A DNA stretch of 64,000 bases from contig CALXQM010000020.1 of NCBI GenBank assembly GCA_944390765.1, positions 19,353-83,352 on the forward strand. The letters are read 5' to 3'. The stretch is from an uncultured Alphaproteobacteria bacterium (GTDB lineage: Bacteria; Pseudomonadota; Alphaproteobacteria; UBA3830). Both the position numbers and the translations under genes were made by a program. How positions within the stretch are numbered: the first letter of the stretch is position 1; each line of letters starts with the position of its first letter. The notes under the pieces are model-generated. The model saw only the letters and a program-made list of their open reading frames with translations, did no database searches and was not told where the DNA came from. Positions 45,373 through 55,401 of the stretch are shown here, piece by piece.

Positions 45373-46755
45373 ATGAAGCTATATCTTTTCATTTTTTATT
45401 GTTTATTCAATATTTCGAATATTAATGCATTAGAAAATGCATCTCCTGAGATGAATCAAGTGTCTGATTTTTGTAAACAAGCAAATGATAGCAGTTTTAT
45501 AGTTTTGGAGGCTGAAAATTTAATTCAACATTATTTAGACAGCGCTTTCATATATGAAAATGATGATGATGTTAAAAATTTATATAATAATTTTTTAAAA
45601 AAACGTGATAATTTATCTAAAGAGATTAATGAACGTATCGATTTTGCCTTACTGAATGCTCCGAGAAAATTTATAGGGGATCGTATTCAAAGTATATTGC
45701 AAGATAGTATTAAAAATGGAGCAAGAGTTTTAGTTATCTTTAGAAAGAATGATAAGTTTTTATATCAAGGAAAAATATTAAATCTTCTTTGTAATGAAAT
45801 GAAATTTGTTTTAGGGGATTTATATAAAAATTGGGAACCATATTCATCAGAATTTTTTAGAAACGGTATACTTATTGCGAGTAATCAGGATTTAGATAAA
45901 CAACTTAGAGTAATAATAGAATCGCAGCGTAATAAACCTATACAACAAATATTTTATATTACTGCTAATTCTGATAATAAAAAGATTCTACTTGATAATT
46001 TGCATGTAAAAGTATTAAGAATATCAATTCCTATTATTTTGAGCGAAAAATTATCTTTAAATCTATTAAATGAACAATTGAAACTTTTAGAAGGAAATGC
46101 AGATTGGTACAGTGATAATCAAATGAAAGAATTATCTCAAAAATCGCCAAAAGAAATTTTATTTCATATATGTAAAGCATCAATTTTAGATATTTGTTCG
46201 TGTAAAGAAATAAGTGAAAAAATATTATATAAAAAATTGTTAAATTTGCTTCAAAACACAGAATATGAACAATATATTCAAGAAACTATCGAAGATTTTC
46301 AGGAGATCAATTTATCGTTGATTCCTATTTTAGAACTCGTTGGAAATAAATGTTTCATAGAAATCTGTAATCTTTTAAATATAGATAATAAAATAATTGA
46401 ACAAGCAAAAAAAATAAAATCAGGACATGAATTTGTTTTTAATGAATACCTAATTACATCAACGCCTTTTAAGATTTTAAAACAATTAGGATGTAAAGTT
46501 CATTGGAAGGATATTGAAAAATATAATTGGTTAAAAAATAAAATAATGGGCAATTTATATAAAAATAGTAATAATACATTTTATATGGATATAGAACGCA
46601 AGAGAAGATATGTCGAAATTATAGAAAAAATCGCTTTTTATCAAGATATCGATTCTATAATAGAAAAAGCTAAAGTTGATTTTTTGCAGATTATGAAAGA
46701 AGCAGGTTTAAAACAAGAAAAACTTTCAGAACTATCACAAAAAATTGGAATATGA
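45373..46755 (+). CDS. Secreted DUF2608-like protein with degenerate HAD motif
   Basis: The 460-residue protein has a signal peptide (LYLFIFYCLFNISNINA). Near residue 45, FIVLEAENLIQHYLDSAF aligns with the DUF2608/HAD motif (FDIDNTLL...DPAF), but the two catalytic Asp are replaced by Glu (LEAEN). GARVLVIF, GILIASNQD and QIFYIT match later DUF2608 positions. The second half is helical with no family seen. DUF2608 is known from Chlamydia, Legionella and relatives. CAGGAGG precedes the ATG. It is likely an inactive HAD-like binding protein; that is inference. Confidence 0.6.
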   Translation: MKLYLFIFYCLFNISNINALENASPEMNQVSDFCKQANDSSFIVLEAENLIQHYLDSAFIYENDDDVKNLYNNFLKKRDNLSKEINERIDFALLNAPRKFIGDRIQSILQDSIKNGARVLVIFRKNDKFLYQGKILNLLCNEMKFVLGDLYKNWEPYSSEFFRNGILIASNQDLDKQLRVIIESQRNKPIQQIFYITANSDNKKILLDNLHVKVLRISIPIILSEKLSLNLLNEQLKLLEGNADWYSDNQMKELSQKSPKEILFHICKASILDICSCKEISEKILYKKLLNLLQNTEYEQYIQETIEDFQEINLSLIPILELVGNKCFIEICNLLNIDNKIIEQAKKIKSGHEFVFNEYLITSTPFKILKQLGCKVHWKDIEKYNWLKNKIMGNLYKNSNNTFYMDIERKRRYVEIIEKIAFYQDIDSIIEKAKVDFLQIMKEAGLKQEKLSELSQKIGI

Positions 46756-47108
46756 TAAAACTAACTTAAATACTCAAATACGTTATTGTGCGGACTACAA
46801 GTATTTCATCTTTTATTTTAAATATTATATTTCAAAAGTAAATTCCTTAGTTTTTCAGATTCTGATAGTTAGAGGCTATAAAATGTCATGCAAGATATTT
46901 GTATGCTATGCTTAGCGTCATTACGAAGGTTTCTTTATTTCGTCATTACGAAAAGTGAAGTGACTTAGCAATCTATAAGATGATTCAAACAGTAATATGA
47001 TTAAGGTACGCAAATGGATTCTACACTCACTTCGTTCACTCAGAAGAAAGAGACTTCATATTATTTTTTAGAACGTTACAATATTTATAGATTCTTTATT
47101 AAACATGA
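46756..47108. other. Gene-free gap containing a MITE-like repeat
   Basis: The gap between two convergent genes holds no coding frame. Most of its right half is the inverted repeat listed separately; the left part shows nothing I can support. Confidence 0.5.
46916..47041. repeat. Imperfect inverted repeat resembling the CGTCATTGCGAG interspersed element
   Basis: CGTCATTACGAA occurs at 46916-46927 and 46941-46952. The left arm (about 46950-46976) contains AGTGAAGTGAC and AGCAATCTAT. The right arm (47016-47041), read on the other strand, is GAGTGAACGAAGTGAGTGTAGAATCC. The wording matches the widespread CGTCATTGCGAG/GAAGCAATC hairpin repeats of Rickettsia and other bacteria. It is degenerate here. 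Confidence 0.55.
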
Positions 47109-47861
47109 CTATAATTCTTTTGGATCATAAATGACATTCCAAAAATATAATCCATGAGAAGGTGCCGTCATTGCCCCTAATTTACGGTCACACATTTTAA
47201 ATATATTATGAAAATAATCAATTGACCATTCTCCTGTGCCAACTTTTATTAGTGAACCTACTATATTTCTTACTTGATGATAAAGGAATGATTTAGCAAA
47301 TAATTTTATTAAAATTAAATCATCTACTCTTTCAATGGTAATATTATTTAACGTTTTGATGGGAGATAATGATTGGCATCCTGCCGCTCTAAATGTTGAA
47401 AAATCATGTTTACCTTTTAACAATTGAGCAGCTGAATTCATTAAATTTATATCAATATTTTTAGTGATTTTCCAAGCTCTATTATTATCTAAACTTAATT
47501 TAGCCCTACGGTTAATAATTTTGTAAATATATCTACGTTCAATAGCATTAAATCTAGCATTAAATGTTAATGGTACCTCTTCTACATTTAATATGCTGAT
47601 AGATTGGTTTGCTAGATGAGCGTTAATACACTCTTGTATACGGAAAGGTTTCAAATGTTTATCTGTATCAAAATGCGCCACTTGTCCTAAAGCATGGACA
47701 CCGGTATCAGTACGTCCAGCTCCCTGGATAGTTACCAAATCTTTTGTTAAAGGCTGCACAGCCTCCTCAATAAATTGTTGAATAGTAGGAAGATTTTTCT
47801 GTCGTTGCCAACCAAAAAATGGAGTACCATCATATTCAATAGTAAGTTTATATCTATACAT
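47109..47861 (-). CDS. truA: tRNA pseudouridine(38-40) synthase
   Basis: TruA isomerises uridines 38-40 in the anticodon arm. Motifs are RYKLTIEYDGTPFFGWQRQ at the start, the catalytic Asp segment GAGRTDTGVHALGQVAHF near 50, FNARFNAIERRYIYKI and FLYHQVRNIVGSLIKVG. The 250-residue length is normal. It starts in a 1-base overlap with the end of valS. Confidence 0.96.
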   Translation of the reverse strand: MYRYKLTIEYDGTPFFGWQRQKNLPTIQQFIEEAVQPLTKDLVTIQGAGRTDTGVHALGQVAHFDTDKHLKPFRIQECINAHLANQSISILNVEEVPLTFNARFNAIERRYIYKIINRRAKLSLDNNRAWKITKNIDINLMNSAAQLLKGKHDFSTFRAAGCQSLSPIKTLNNITIERVDDLILIKLFAKSFLYHQVRNIVGSLIKVGTGEWSIDYFHNIFKMCDRKLGAMTAPSHGLYFWNVIYDPKEL

Positions 47862-50509
47862 TATTGAATGATTTCTAAATTATGAATTATATATTCTATT
47901 TTACTAATTTTATCATTAAGCTTTTCTACTCTCTTTTTGTGTTCTTCTATTGTGTTTTGAGATGCTTTTTGTATAAAATCTGAATTGTTTAGTCTGAAAA
48001 TAGTAGCATCTCTCATTTTTATAAAGTTTTCGATTTCATTTTTTAAACGTATTTTTTCTTTATTAATATCGACTTTTTCATCAATACCAACATGTAAAAT
48101 AGCGCCATTAAATACTAGTGGAATTTGTTTGTTTACACTATCAACAAAATTAATATTCGCCATGGTTGAAATGATTATACCATGAGATTCAATAAAGTTA
48201 CCCTCGCTAGTATCCATTACTTCTAGTTTTACGTTAAGTTTTTTTCCTACGGACATCTGCAAACATTGTTTTAATGACCGAATAGAAGAAATAATTCCTT
48301 GTAATAATTTCACTTCTTTTATTGATTGTTTAAAATCAATGTTAATGTTTTTAATTTGAGGCCAAGAAATTTCAACAACACCTAATTCTCCACTAAGTTT
48401 TTTTGATATAAACGGAGTTATTGGATAAAGTACTTTTGTAAATTGTAAAATAGACCAAGCCACTGTATCTCTAATTTCTTTTTTAAGTAATGTCTGATTT
48501 AAATTGTATCCTTCTAGCTTTGTATAATCCAAAGATGTTTGTTGTAGGATAGGCTTAATACACTCCATATACCAATCACAAAATGAATTCCATAAACATT
48601 GATAAATAAATCTAGTTGCATCATCAAATCGATAATTCTCTAATGCTTCTTCAACTGAAATAACCATATTTTTTATTTCAAAAATAATCCATTTATTTAA
48701 TGGATGAATGACCTTATTTGGATCATATTCATTATCATTAGTACATCCATTCATTTGGGCAAATCGTACTACGTTCCATAACTTTGTTAAAAAATTTCTG
48801 CTTAACTCTACAACTTGATCATTCATTTTAATATCTCTACCAGGAGATGATAAGTAAGATAAAGTATATCTGACAGCATCAGCTCCATATTTATCACAAA
48901 GGCTTAAAGGATCAACCACATTTCCTTTAGACTTTGACATTTTATTTCCTTTGCTATCTCTTATTAATCCATGTATATAAATATTTTTAAATGGAATTTC
49001 ATTAATAGCAAATAATGACATCATTATCATTCTTGAAACCCAGAAAAATATAATGTCGAAACCTGTTACGACTATCATATTGGAAATAAATCTTTCTAAC
49101 TCTTTTGTTTGCTGTGGCCATCCTAAAGTGATAAATGGCCACATACTAGACGAGAACCAGGTATCTAAAACATCTGGGTCTTGTGTTAATTCTATTGAAT
49201 TATTTCCATAATATTTTATCGCTTGGGCTTTTGCTTCGGATTCTGTTTCAGCAACGAAAATTTGGTTGTTTGGACCATACCAAGCCGGTATACGATGTCC
49301 CCACCAAATTTGACGAGATACACACCATGGTCTTATATTTTCTAACCATTCAAAATATAAATTTTCCCAATGTTTTGGAATAAATTTAATTTTCCCGGAT
49401 TTGACCACTTCAATAGCAGGTTTAGCTAATTTTTCTACATTTATAAACCATTGATATGTTAAACGTGGTTCAAGAATAACACCTGATCTATCCCCAAATG
49501 GTAATATTTGTTTTATATTTTCTATACCAACTAATAGTTCTTTTTTACCTAAAAGTTCTAAAACTTTTTTTCTAGCTTCAAATCTATCCATACCTTGGAA
49601 AATTTCTGGAACTTTATCATTGAGTTCAGCTTTAGTATTAAATATATCTATAATCGGAAGTTTATGGCGATATCCCACTTCAAAGTCATTAAAATCATGT
49701 GCAGGGGTGATTTTTACAGCTCCTGTTCCTTTTTTAGGATCTGCATACTTATCAGCAATAATAGGGATTATTCTATCAATTAATGGAATTTTAACATTTT
49801 TACCAATAAATCGAGTGTAACGTTTATCATTAGGACTAACAGCGATAGCTACATCTCCAAATAATGTTTCTGGTCTACTGGTTGCAATTGTTATAAAATC
49901 TGAACCGTCTTCTAATTCATATTTAATATGCCATAAATGCCCGTCAATCTCTTTTTCAACAATTTCAAGGTCAGATATAGCAGTTTCTATTAATGGATCC
50001 CAATTTACCATTCTTTGATCTCGATAGAGAAGACCTCGTTTATATAATTGTACAAATACCTTAGATACTGCTTTTTTGCTATCCTCATCCAATGTAAATC
50101 TTAATCGAGAAAAATCACAAGAAATACCTATTCTTTTCATTTGATCGAGTATTTTGTAACCAGAACTTTCTTTCCAAAACCAAATTTCTTTTAATAACTG
50201 TTCACGTGTTAAAGTTCCTTTTTGTACACCAGAAGCATAAATTTTTTTCTCTACTAGTAATTGGGTTACTATACCGGCATGATCCAGTCCAGGTTGAAAT
50301 AAGACATCAAAACCTTTTAATCTTTTATATCGAGCAATAATATCCTGAAGTGTAAAACAAAGAGCATGTCCCATATGTAAACTTCCAGTAATATTTGGGG
50401 GTGGTAATAAAATCATAAAAGGTTCAGCTTTGAGATTTCTCTGAGAAGCTTCAATATCGAAGGAAAAATTTGTCTCAAATGATTTCGGGTCAAAAACTCT
50501 ATCTAACAC
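47861..50509 (-). CDS. valS: Valyl-tRNA synthetase
   Basis: The class I synthetase of 882 residues has the HIGH motif as HMGH (PPNITGSLHMGHALCF), the editing domain (TSRPETLFGDVAIAV) and KMSKS (GNKMSKSKGNVVDPL). The C-terminal coiled coil is present (EIENFIKMRDATIFRL). It charges tRNA-Val. A gap of about 200 bases separates it from the divergent amidase gene. Confidence 0.97.
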   Translation of the reverse strand: MLDRVFDPKSFETNFSFDIEASQRNLKAEPFMILLPPPNITGSLHMGHALCFTLQDIIARYKRLKGFDVLFQPGLDHAGIVTQLLVEKKIYASGVQKGTLTREQLLKEIWFWKESSGYKILDQMKRIGISCDFSRLRFTLDEDSKKAVSKVFVQLYKRGLLYRDQRMVNWDPLIETAISDLEIVEKEIDGHLWHIKYELEDGSDFITIATSRPETLFGDVAIAVSPNDKRYTRFIGKNVKIPLIDRIIPIIADKYADPKKGTGAVKITPAHDFNDFEVGYRHKLPIIDIFNTKAELNDKVPEIFQGMDRFEARKKVLELLGKKELLVGIENIKQILPFGDRSGVILEPRLTYQWFINVEKLAKPAIEVVKSGKIKFIPKHWENLYFEWLENIRPWCVSRQIWWGHRIPAWYGPNNQIFVAETESEAKAQAIKYYGNNSIELTQDPDVLDTWFSSSMWPFITLGWPQQTKELERFISNMIVVTGFDIIFFWVSRMIMMSLFAINEIPFKNIYIHGLIRDSKGNKMSKSKGNVVDPLSLCDKYGADAVRYTLSYLSSPGRDIKMNDQVVELSRNFLTKLWNVVRFAQMNGCTNDNEYDPNKVIHPLNKWIIFEIKNMVISVEEALENYRFDDATRFIYQCLWNSFCDWYMECIKPILQQTSLDYTKLEGYNLNQTLLKKEIRDTVAWSILQFTKVLYPITPFISKKLSGELGVVEISWPQIKNINIDFKQSIKEVKLLQGIISSIRSLKQCLQMSVGKKLNVKLEVMDTSEGNFIESHGIIISTMANINFVDSVNKQIPLVFNGAILHVGIDEKVDINKEKIRLKNEIENFIKMRDATIFRLNNSDFIQKASQNTIEEHKKRVEKLNDKISKIEYIIHNLEIIQ

Positions 50510-50709
50510 ATTAACCTCTATTAAAAACTTGAATCATTCTATATAAAACATTGGCATTATTCAATTATTATATAAATATTTTTAGAATTATTATAAAATA
50601 ACTTTTTCAAAATTAAGATAAAATTGAAATAATTACAGAAGAGTATTTTCAAATATCTATGTAAAATTCAATATTATTGATATAATCCAAAAATTAAGGA
50701 AATTATAAA

Positions 50710-51705
50710 ATGCGAATAAAAAGCTTTAAGCTTATTTTTTTGTTAATAGTTTTCAATTATTATTTTTTTATCAATGCTTTTTCTAATGAACATAATTTCT
50801 TAGCTATAAAAAAAACTTGGATTTCAAAAGATAATGAAATATATACACTGAATATAGATTTTTATGATGGTTTTGATTTTACACCTAGAATACATACCCT
50901 TTCTAATGGTTTAAAAATGTTTTTATCATTCAAAAGACCTATTAGTAATCCAAAAATGGATTATGGAAATCACGGAATTGTTAAAGGATATTTTTTCGAA
51001 AAATTTGGGGAATCTTCTTTAATGTTTGTTATGGCATTTAATAAGAATGTTGTATTTACCAAAAAAAGTTATACAAAAAATACTATAAAAATTAGTTTCA
51101 AAGCAGTACAAAAACCTACAATAATTATTGATGCTGGACATGGAGGTAAAGATCCTGGTACTCGTTCTCCTTATGTTGGACAGATGGAAAAGAATATTTC
51201 TCTAGTTACTGCTATTGAACTAAGAAATACATTATTAAAAACAGGTAGATATAATGTTGTTTTAACAAGGGATGAAGATAAGTTTGTATCATTGGATGAT
51301 AGATTATCTATAATTAACTCTTCAAATGGATCTATATTGATATCAATACATACAGATTATAATGATGATAGTGCTCTCAGGGGTATGTCTGTTTATACTT
51401 TACCGGATAATGCATTATCTATATGGGAAAAACAAGGCGTTTATCAAGATAATTTAAAAAAGTCGAAACGTTTTGCACAATATTTAATGGATTATGTGCC
51501 TAAGTTCTGTAAAATAAAAAATAAAACTTGTCGTAGTGGTGATTTAAAGATTTTAAAGAATACAATTCCTTCTGTACTAATAGAGCTGGGATGTATATCT
51601 AATAAAATTGATAGTAATCTTTTATTATCGAAATTATTTCGAGAAAAAGCCATTTATGCTATGTTGTATGCATTGGATAAGTTTTTTAAAACGAGCAATA
51701 GATGA
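50710..51705 (+). CDS. amiC: N-acetylmuramoyl-L-alanine amidase (Amidase_3, AmiC-like)
   Basis: The 331 residues have a signal peptide and an AMIN-like N-terminal beta region. The zinc amidase shows IIIDAGHGGKDPGTRS (His ligand), EKNISLVTAIELR (Glu), SIHTDYN (His) and PSVLIELGCISN (catalytic Glu). It cleaves peptidoglycan cross-strands during cell separation. The ATG at 50710 follows AAGGAAATTATAAA. The stop overlaps the PBP gene by four bases (ATGA), so the pair is translationally coupled. Confidence 0.93.
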   Translation: MRIKSFKLIFLLIVFNYYFFINAFSNEHNFLAIKKTWISKDNEIYTLNIDFYDGFDFTPRIHTLSNGLKMFLSFKRPISNPKMDYGNHGIVKGYFFEKFGESSLMFVMAFNKNVVFTKKSYTKNTIKISFKAVQKPTIIIDAGHGGKDPGTRSPYVGQMEKNISLVTAIELRNTLLKTGRYNVVLTRDEDKFVSLDDRLSIINSSNGSILISIHTDYNDDSALRGMSVYTLPDNALSIWEKQGVYQDNLKKSKRFAQYLMDYVPKFCKIKNKTCRSGDLKILKNTIPSVLIELGCISNKIDSNLLLSKLFREKAIYAMLYALDKFFKTSNR

Positions 51706-54167
51706 ATGATGAAGATATTTATGATAGAGCAAGTCGATTATCTCGGCAGGGAGTAGTTGCTGATGAAAACAAGTTACAAGAAAAAAAGAAAAACGCCAGT
51801 AAGAAATTATTAGGAGTGTATCATTTTTTTTCTCGTATATTCTTTTATTTTATTTGTTCTTTTTTTGCTTTAATAGGGATAGGTGGTGCATGCTTTTTCA
51901 TTATATTGTATTTGATTAATGTAGAGCTTCCTAATCATAATACTTTAAAAAATTATAATCCAAATATCTCTACTAGAGTTTTTCTTCAAGATGGTTCAAA
52001 ATTGTGTGAATATTCTGATGAAAAAAGGTATTTTATACCCATTGATTTAGTTCCAGATAAAGTTATTAACGCTTTTATTGCTGTCGAAGATAAACATTTT
52101 TTTAAACATTTTGGTATTGATGTCTATGGAATATTCCGTTCTTTGTTAACAAACTTAAAAAGAATAGGAACAGGGCAAAGACCTCAAGGAGCATCCACGA
52201 TAACTCAGCAAGTAGCTCGTATTTTTTTAATAAAAAGTAATGAAGTATCCTATATTAGAAAATTAAAAGAGGCTATTTTAGCATATAGGATAGAGAATAC
52301 CCTTAGTAAAAAGCAAATTTTAGAGCTTTATCTAAATCAAATTTATTTGGGATTAAGCGCATATGGTATTGTAGCTGCAGCAAAAACTTATTTCGATAAA
52401 ACAATTAATGAGTTAACGATTTCAGAATGTGCATATCTGGCTATTTTAGCTAAAGGAGCAAATAATTATCATCCTGAAAAACATAAAAATAAAGCTATAT
52501 CCCGTCGAAATTGGGCGCTTGGTAGAATGTTAGAAGATGGATATATAACGAAAATTGAATATGAGAAAGCAGTTCATGAAGACCTTTTAACGGTAAAACA
52601 GAATAGAAATGGATATTTAGCTGAATATTTTTCGGAAGAATTAAGAAAAGATATTAAAAGTAAATACCCAAATGAAATTCTAAATAAAGAAGGAATGATA
52701 GTCAGGGCTACTCTTGATAGTAATTTACAGTATTATGCTTATTATGCTCTTAAAAAGGGTATTGAGAATGTTGATCGTAGATTTGGATGGAGAGGAGCTA
52801 TATCTCATATACAGTTAAATCAAGATAAAAATAAAATTTTATCGATTTTGAAAAGTATTAATTTGCCTAAAGGGGGAGAAAACTTCTTAAAAGCTGTTTT
52901 TCTTGGTTATAATTGTAAAATTTTGTTAGAAAATAAATCAATATCACAACTTACAAATGAAGATTTAAAATGGGCAAAAAATTTAAAAGCAGGAGATGTA
53001 ATTTTAGTAGAAAAAGAAAAAAATAGATATTTATTAAAACAGATTCCCGAAGTTCAAGGAGCTATTATCGTTATGGATGTTCATAACGGGAGAATTCTTG
53101 CTATGCAAGGAGGATATTCATTTGCTCAAAGTGAGTTTAATCGTGTAACTCAAGCAAAAAGACAAATCGGTTCTGCATTTAAACCTTTTGTTTATCTAGC
53201 TGGCTTAGATAATGGATTTGCCCCAAATTCAATTATAGATGCAAGTCCTCTTGAAATAGATTTAGGAGGAGGACAAGGAATTTGGAGACCTAGAAATTAT
53301 CGTGGAGCTATTCTTGATAAGATTACTTTTAGACAAGCTATTGAAAGATCTGTAAATACAGCAACTATTCGTATTGCAAAGGAAGTCGGAATGACCAAAA
53401 TTGCTAAAATTGCTACTGATTTCGGTTTGTTTGAAGAAATGCCTGAATATCTGTCGTATGCGTTAGGCGCAGGAGAAACTACTTTATTAAAACTCGTTAC
53501 TGCATACGCAATGTTAGCAAATGGGGGTAAAAAAATAGAACCAATAATGATAGATTATATTTTTGATAAAAATGGCAAAGTTATTTATAAATCAGATATA
53601 AGAGAATTAGGAAATAATGATAATGAATATCCTCCTCATTTAATCGATATGAGACCACAAATATTAAATGAACAAAGTATTTATCAACTGACTTCTCTAT
53701 TAGAAGGGGTTATTCAAAGAGGTTCAGGAGTATCTGCTAGATTTTTAAATTTTCCAATTGCTGGGAAAACTGGAACTAGTAATGAAAGTAAAGATACTTG
53801 GTTTGTAGCCTACACCCCAGATATTGCTATTGGTGTTTTTATCGGATTTGATGATCATACTAAATCTTTAGGAAAGAATGCTAGTGGTGCGACAACAGCT
53901 TTACCAATATTTATTAATTTTATGCAAAATGCTAAGAAATTGTTTGTTCCAAAACCATTTAAAGTACCAAAAGGTATTAAGCTTCGGAAAATAGATCTAG
54001 TGACAGGAACAAACCCAAAGGGAAATATTGATATAATAGAAGCATTTAAACAAAATGAAGAAATAAATGATGATATTTTAGAAACTCCATATGAAAATAA
54101 TTCAGATCTAATTGATAATAGTAAAACTGATAATTATGAAATAAAACAAGTTTTTGGTATATACTGA
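51702..54167 (+). CDS. mrcA: Bifunctional penicillin-binding protein 1A
   Basis: The 821 residues have one N-terminal membrane segment (near 45-70). The glycosyltransferase GT51 domain includes FIAVEDKHFFKHFGID and QGASTITQQVARIFL. The transpeptidase has Ser491 in GSAFKPF, the SVNTA motif and KTGT (AGKTGTSNESKDTW). It polymerises and cross-links peptidoglycan, so this cell makes a wall. It pairs with the amidase gene upstream. Confidence 0.96.
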   Translation: MNDEDIYDRASRLSRQGVVADENKLQEKKKNASKKLLGVYHFFSRIFFYFICSFFALIGIGGACFFIILYLINVELPNHNTLKNYNPNISTRVFLQDGSKLCEYSDEKRYFIPIDLVPDKVINAFIAVEDKHFFKHFGIDVYGIFRSLLTNLKRIGTGQRPQGASTITQQVARIFLIKSNEVSYIRKLKEAILAYRIENTLSKKQILELYLNQIYLGLSAYGIVAAAKTYFDKTINELTISECAYLAILAKGANNYHPEKHKNKAISRRNWALGRMLEDGYITKIEYEKAVHEDLLTVKQNRNGYLAEYFSEELRKDIKSKYPNEILNKEGMIVRATLDSNLQYYAYYALKKGIENVDRRFGWRGAISHIQLNQDKNKILSILKSINLPKGGENFLKAVFLGYNCKILLENKSISQLTNEDLKWAKNLKAGDVILVEKEKNRYLLKQIPEVQGAIIVMDVHNGRILAMQGGYSFAQSEFNRVTQAKRQIGSAFKPFVYLAGLDNGFAPNSIIDASPLEIDLGGGQGIWRPRNYRGAILDKITFRQAIERSVNTATIRIAKEVGMTKIAKIATDFGLFEEMPEYLSYALGAGETTLLKLVTAYAMLANGGKKIEPIMIDYIFDKNGKVIYKSDIRELGNNDNEYPPHLIDMRPQILNEQSIYQLTSLLEGVIQRGSGVSARFLNFPIAGKTGTSNESKDTWFVAYTPDIAIGVFIGFDDHTKSLGKNASGATTALPIFINFMQNAKKLFVPKPFKVPKGIKLRKIDLVTGTNPKGNIDIIEAFKQNEEINDDILETPYENNSDLIDNSKTDNYEIKQVFGIY

Positions 54168-54243
54168 GCAAATATTCTTAAAATTAATTATTTTTGAAAA
54201 ATTTTAGATTACAATGTAAAAAATAAAAAAAGGATAGGAAAAT

Positions 54244-54558
54244 ATGCAATGGTTTTTTTTATTATTTGCCGGCTTATTAGAGATTGTTTGGGCAGTAGGT
54301 TTAAAGTTATACGGATTTTCCCAGATTTTACCGGGTATTATTATTGTTTTTTGTATGGTTTTGAGCTTTTATTTTCTGATGTTAGCACTTAAAAGTTTGC
54401 CTCTTGGAACTGCTTATGCTATTTGGACAGGCATAGGTACTTTAGGTTCAGTGATATTTGGAATAATTCTTTTTAAAGAACCAGTTACATATATGAGGCT
54501 TATTTGTATTAGTTTTATATTATTCGGTATAATCGGATTGAAATTATTAACAAATTAA
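54244..54558 (+). CDS. sugE: SMR-family exporter, guanidinium (Gdx/SugE) type
   Basis: The 104-residue, four-helix small multidrug resistance protein has the central Glu in FAGLLEIVWAVGLK and the WTGIG loop. The wording is that of Gdx/SugE rather than EmrE (VWAVGLK, SLPLGTAYAIWTGIG). Gdx exports guanidinium. It is a lone gene with AGGATAGGA upstream. No guanidine riboswitch could be recognised in the 76 bases before it. Confidence 0.9.
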   Translation: MQWFFLLFAGLLEIVWAVGLKLYGFSQILPGIIIVFCMVLSFYFLMLALKSLPLGTAYAIWTGIGTLGSVIFGIILFKEPVTYMRLICISFILFGIIGLKLLTN

Positions 54559-54588
54559 TAAATTATTATAAGTTCAATTTAAATAGAA

Positions 54589-55242
54589 TTATTTTTCTTC
54601 TGATAATTCAATTATATAATTTAAAAATTCTTGACTTTGATAATTAGCAATCCCAACATATCCCCATACAAATTGTCCTTTTTTATCTTGAATAATACAT
54701 GTAGGAATACCTTCTATATTTTTTAATGTTTGAGGAGAAATAGATTTGTATTTTTGTAATGAATTAATATTATTAGCTTTATAATAAATGGATACTCCAT
54801 TATCACTGATATTATCTTCTATAATCAGTGGGATAATTTTAACATTTGTAATTTTTAGAGAATTTAGTTTTTCTTGCAATATATCTAAATCTTTAAATAC
54901 AGAAGGGCAATTGGGGCACCATGTTGTTGTAAAAAATAAAATAATGACATTATTTTTTAATTCACTTAATTTATAATTGACATTATTATCAATAGAAGAA
55001 ATTTGCATATTAAAATTTTCAATTTTTTCCATATAACCAGCTTGTTCTGAAAATGGTTTGTTTTTTTTACTAATAGTTCCTGATTTTTCAGAAATTTTAT
55101 TTAAAATTCCGTATATCAAGCCAGTGTTATCATTAGCTTTTGTGTTTTGAGAGCATTCTGTTACATTTATCAAAAAAAAGCCTATACAATATAAAATATA
55201 TTTTTTATACTTCAAAAGATTAAGTACAGATGAAATGCTCAT
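54589..55242 (-). CDS. tlpA: TlpA-like periplasmic thioredoxin
   Basis: The 217-residue protein has an N-terminal hydrophobic anchor or signal (YILYCIGFFLINVTEC). A thioredoxin-like domain follows with redox motif TTWCPNCPSVFKDL and a cis-proline segment (IEGIPTCII). It probably reduces or isomerises disulfides or serves cytochrome maturation. I start at the ATG at 55242 with AAGGA nine bases upstream; an ATG at 55266 lacks one. The start codon overlaps the divergent lptM-like start codon. Confidence 0.85.
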   Translation of the reverse strand: MSISSVLNLLKYKKYILYCIGFFLINVTECSQNTKANDNTGLIYGILNKISEKSGTISKKNKPFSEQAGYMEKIENFNMQISSIDNNVNYKLSELKNNVIILFFTTTWCPNCPSVFKDLDILQEKLNSLKITNVKIIPLIIEDNISDNGVSIYYKANNINSLQKYKSISPQTLKNIEGIPTCIIQDKKGQFVWGYVGIANYQSQEFLNYIIELSEEK

Positions 55243-55375
55243 GAAATATATCCTTTTTTTCGTCATTTTTTTATTTTGTATTTCTTGCGGGAAAAGATGT
55301 GAGCTAATTCCTTATGAAAGAGAGATGCCACCTTATCCAAGACAATACCCATCTAATGATATTAGTATAACCTAA
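55241..55375 (+). CDS. Tiny LptM/YifL-like lipoprotein
   Basis: A 44-codon gene begins with MKYILFFVIFLFCISC, a signal peptide with a lipobox-like end. It continues CGKRCELIP and PPYPRQYP. Alphaproteobacterial LptM (YifL-type) proteins share CG-x-K-G and a PRxYP tail. LptM assists assembly of the LptD lipopolysaccharide translocon. The ribosome site is weak, and the start overlaps the divergent tlpA start codon. Both the length and the motif support a real gene. Confidence 0.6.
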   Translation: MKYILFFVIFLFCISCGKRCELIPYEREMPPYPRQYPSNDISIT

Positions 55376-55401
55376 TATGAACAATAACAAAAGATAAAAT
55401 T

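Noticed and set aside
54168..54243. Guanidine riboswitch before the Gdx-type exporter
   Set aside because: The gap is only 76 bases, AT-rich, and shows no ACGR-type loops or stable stems.
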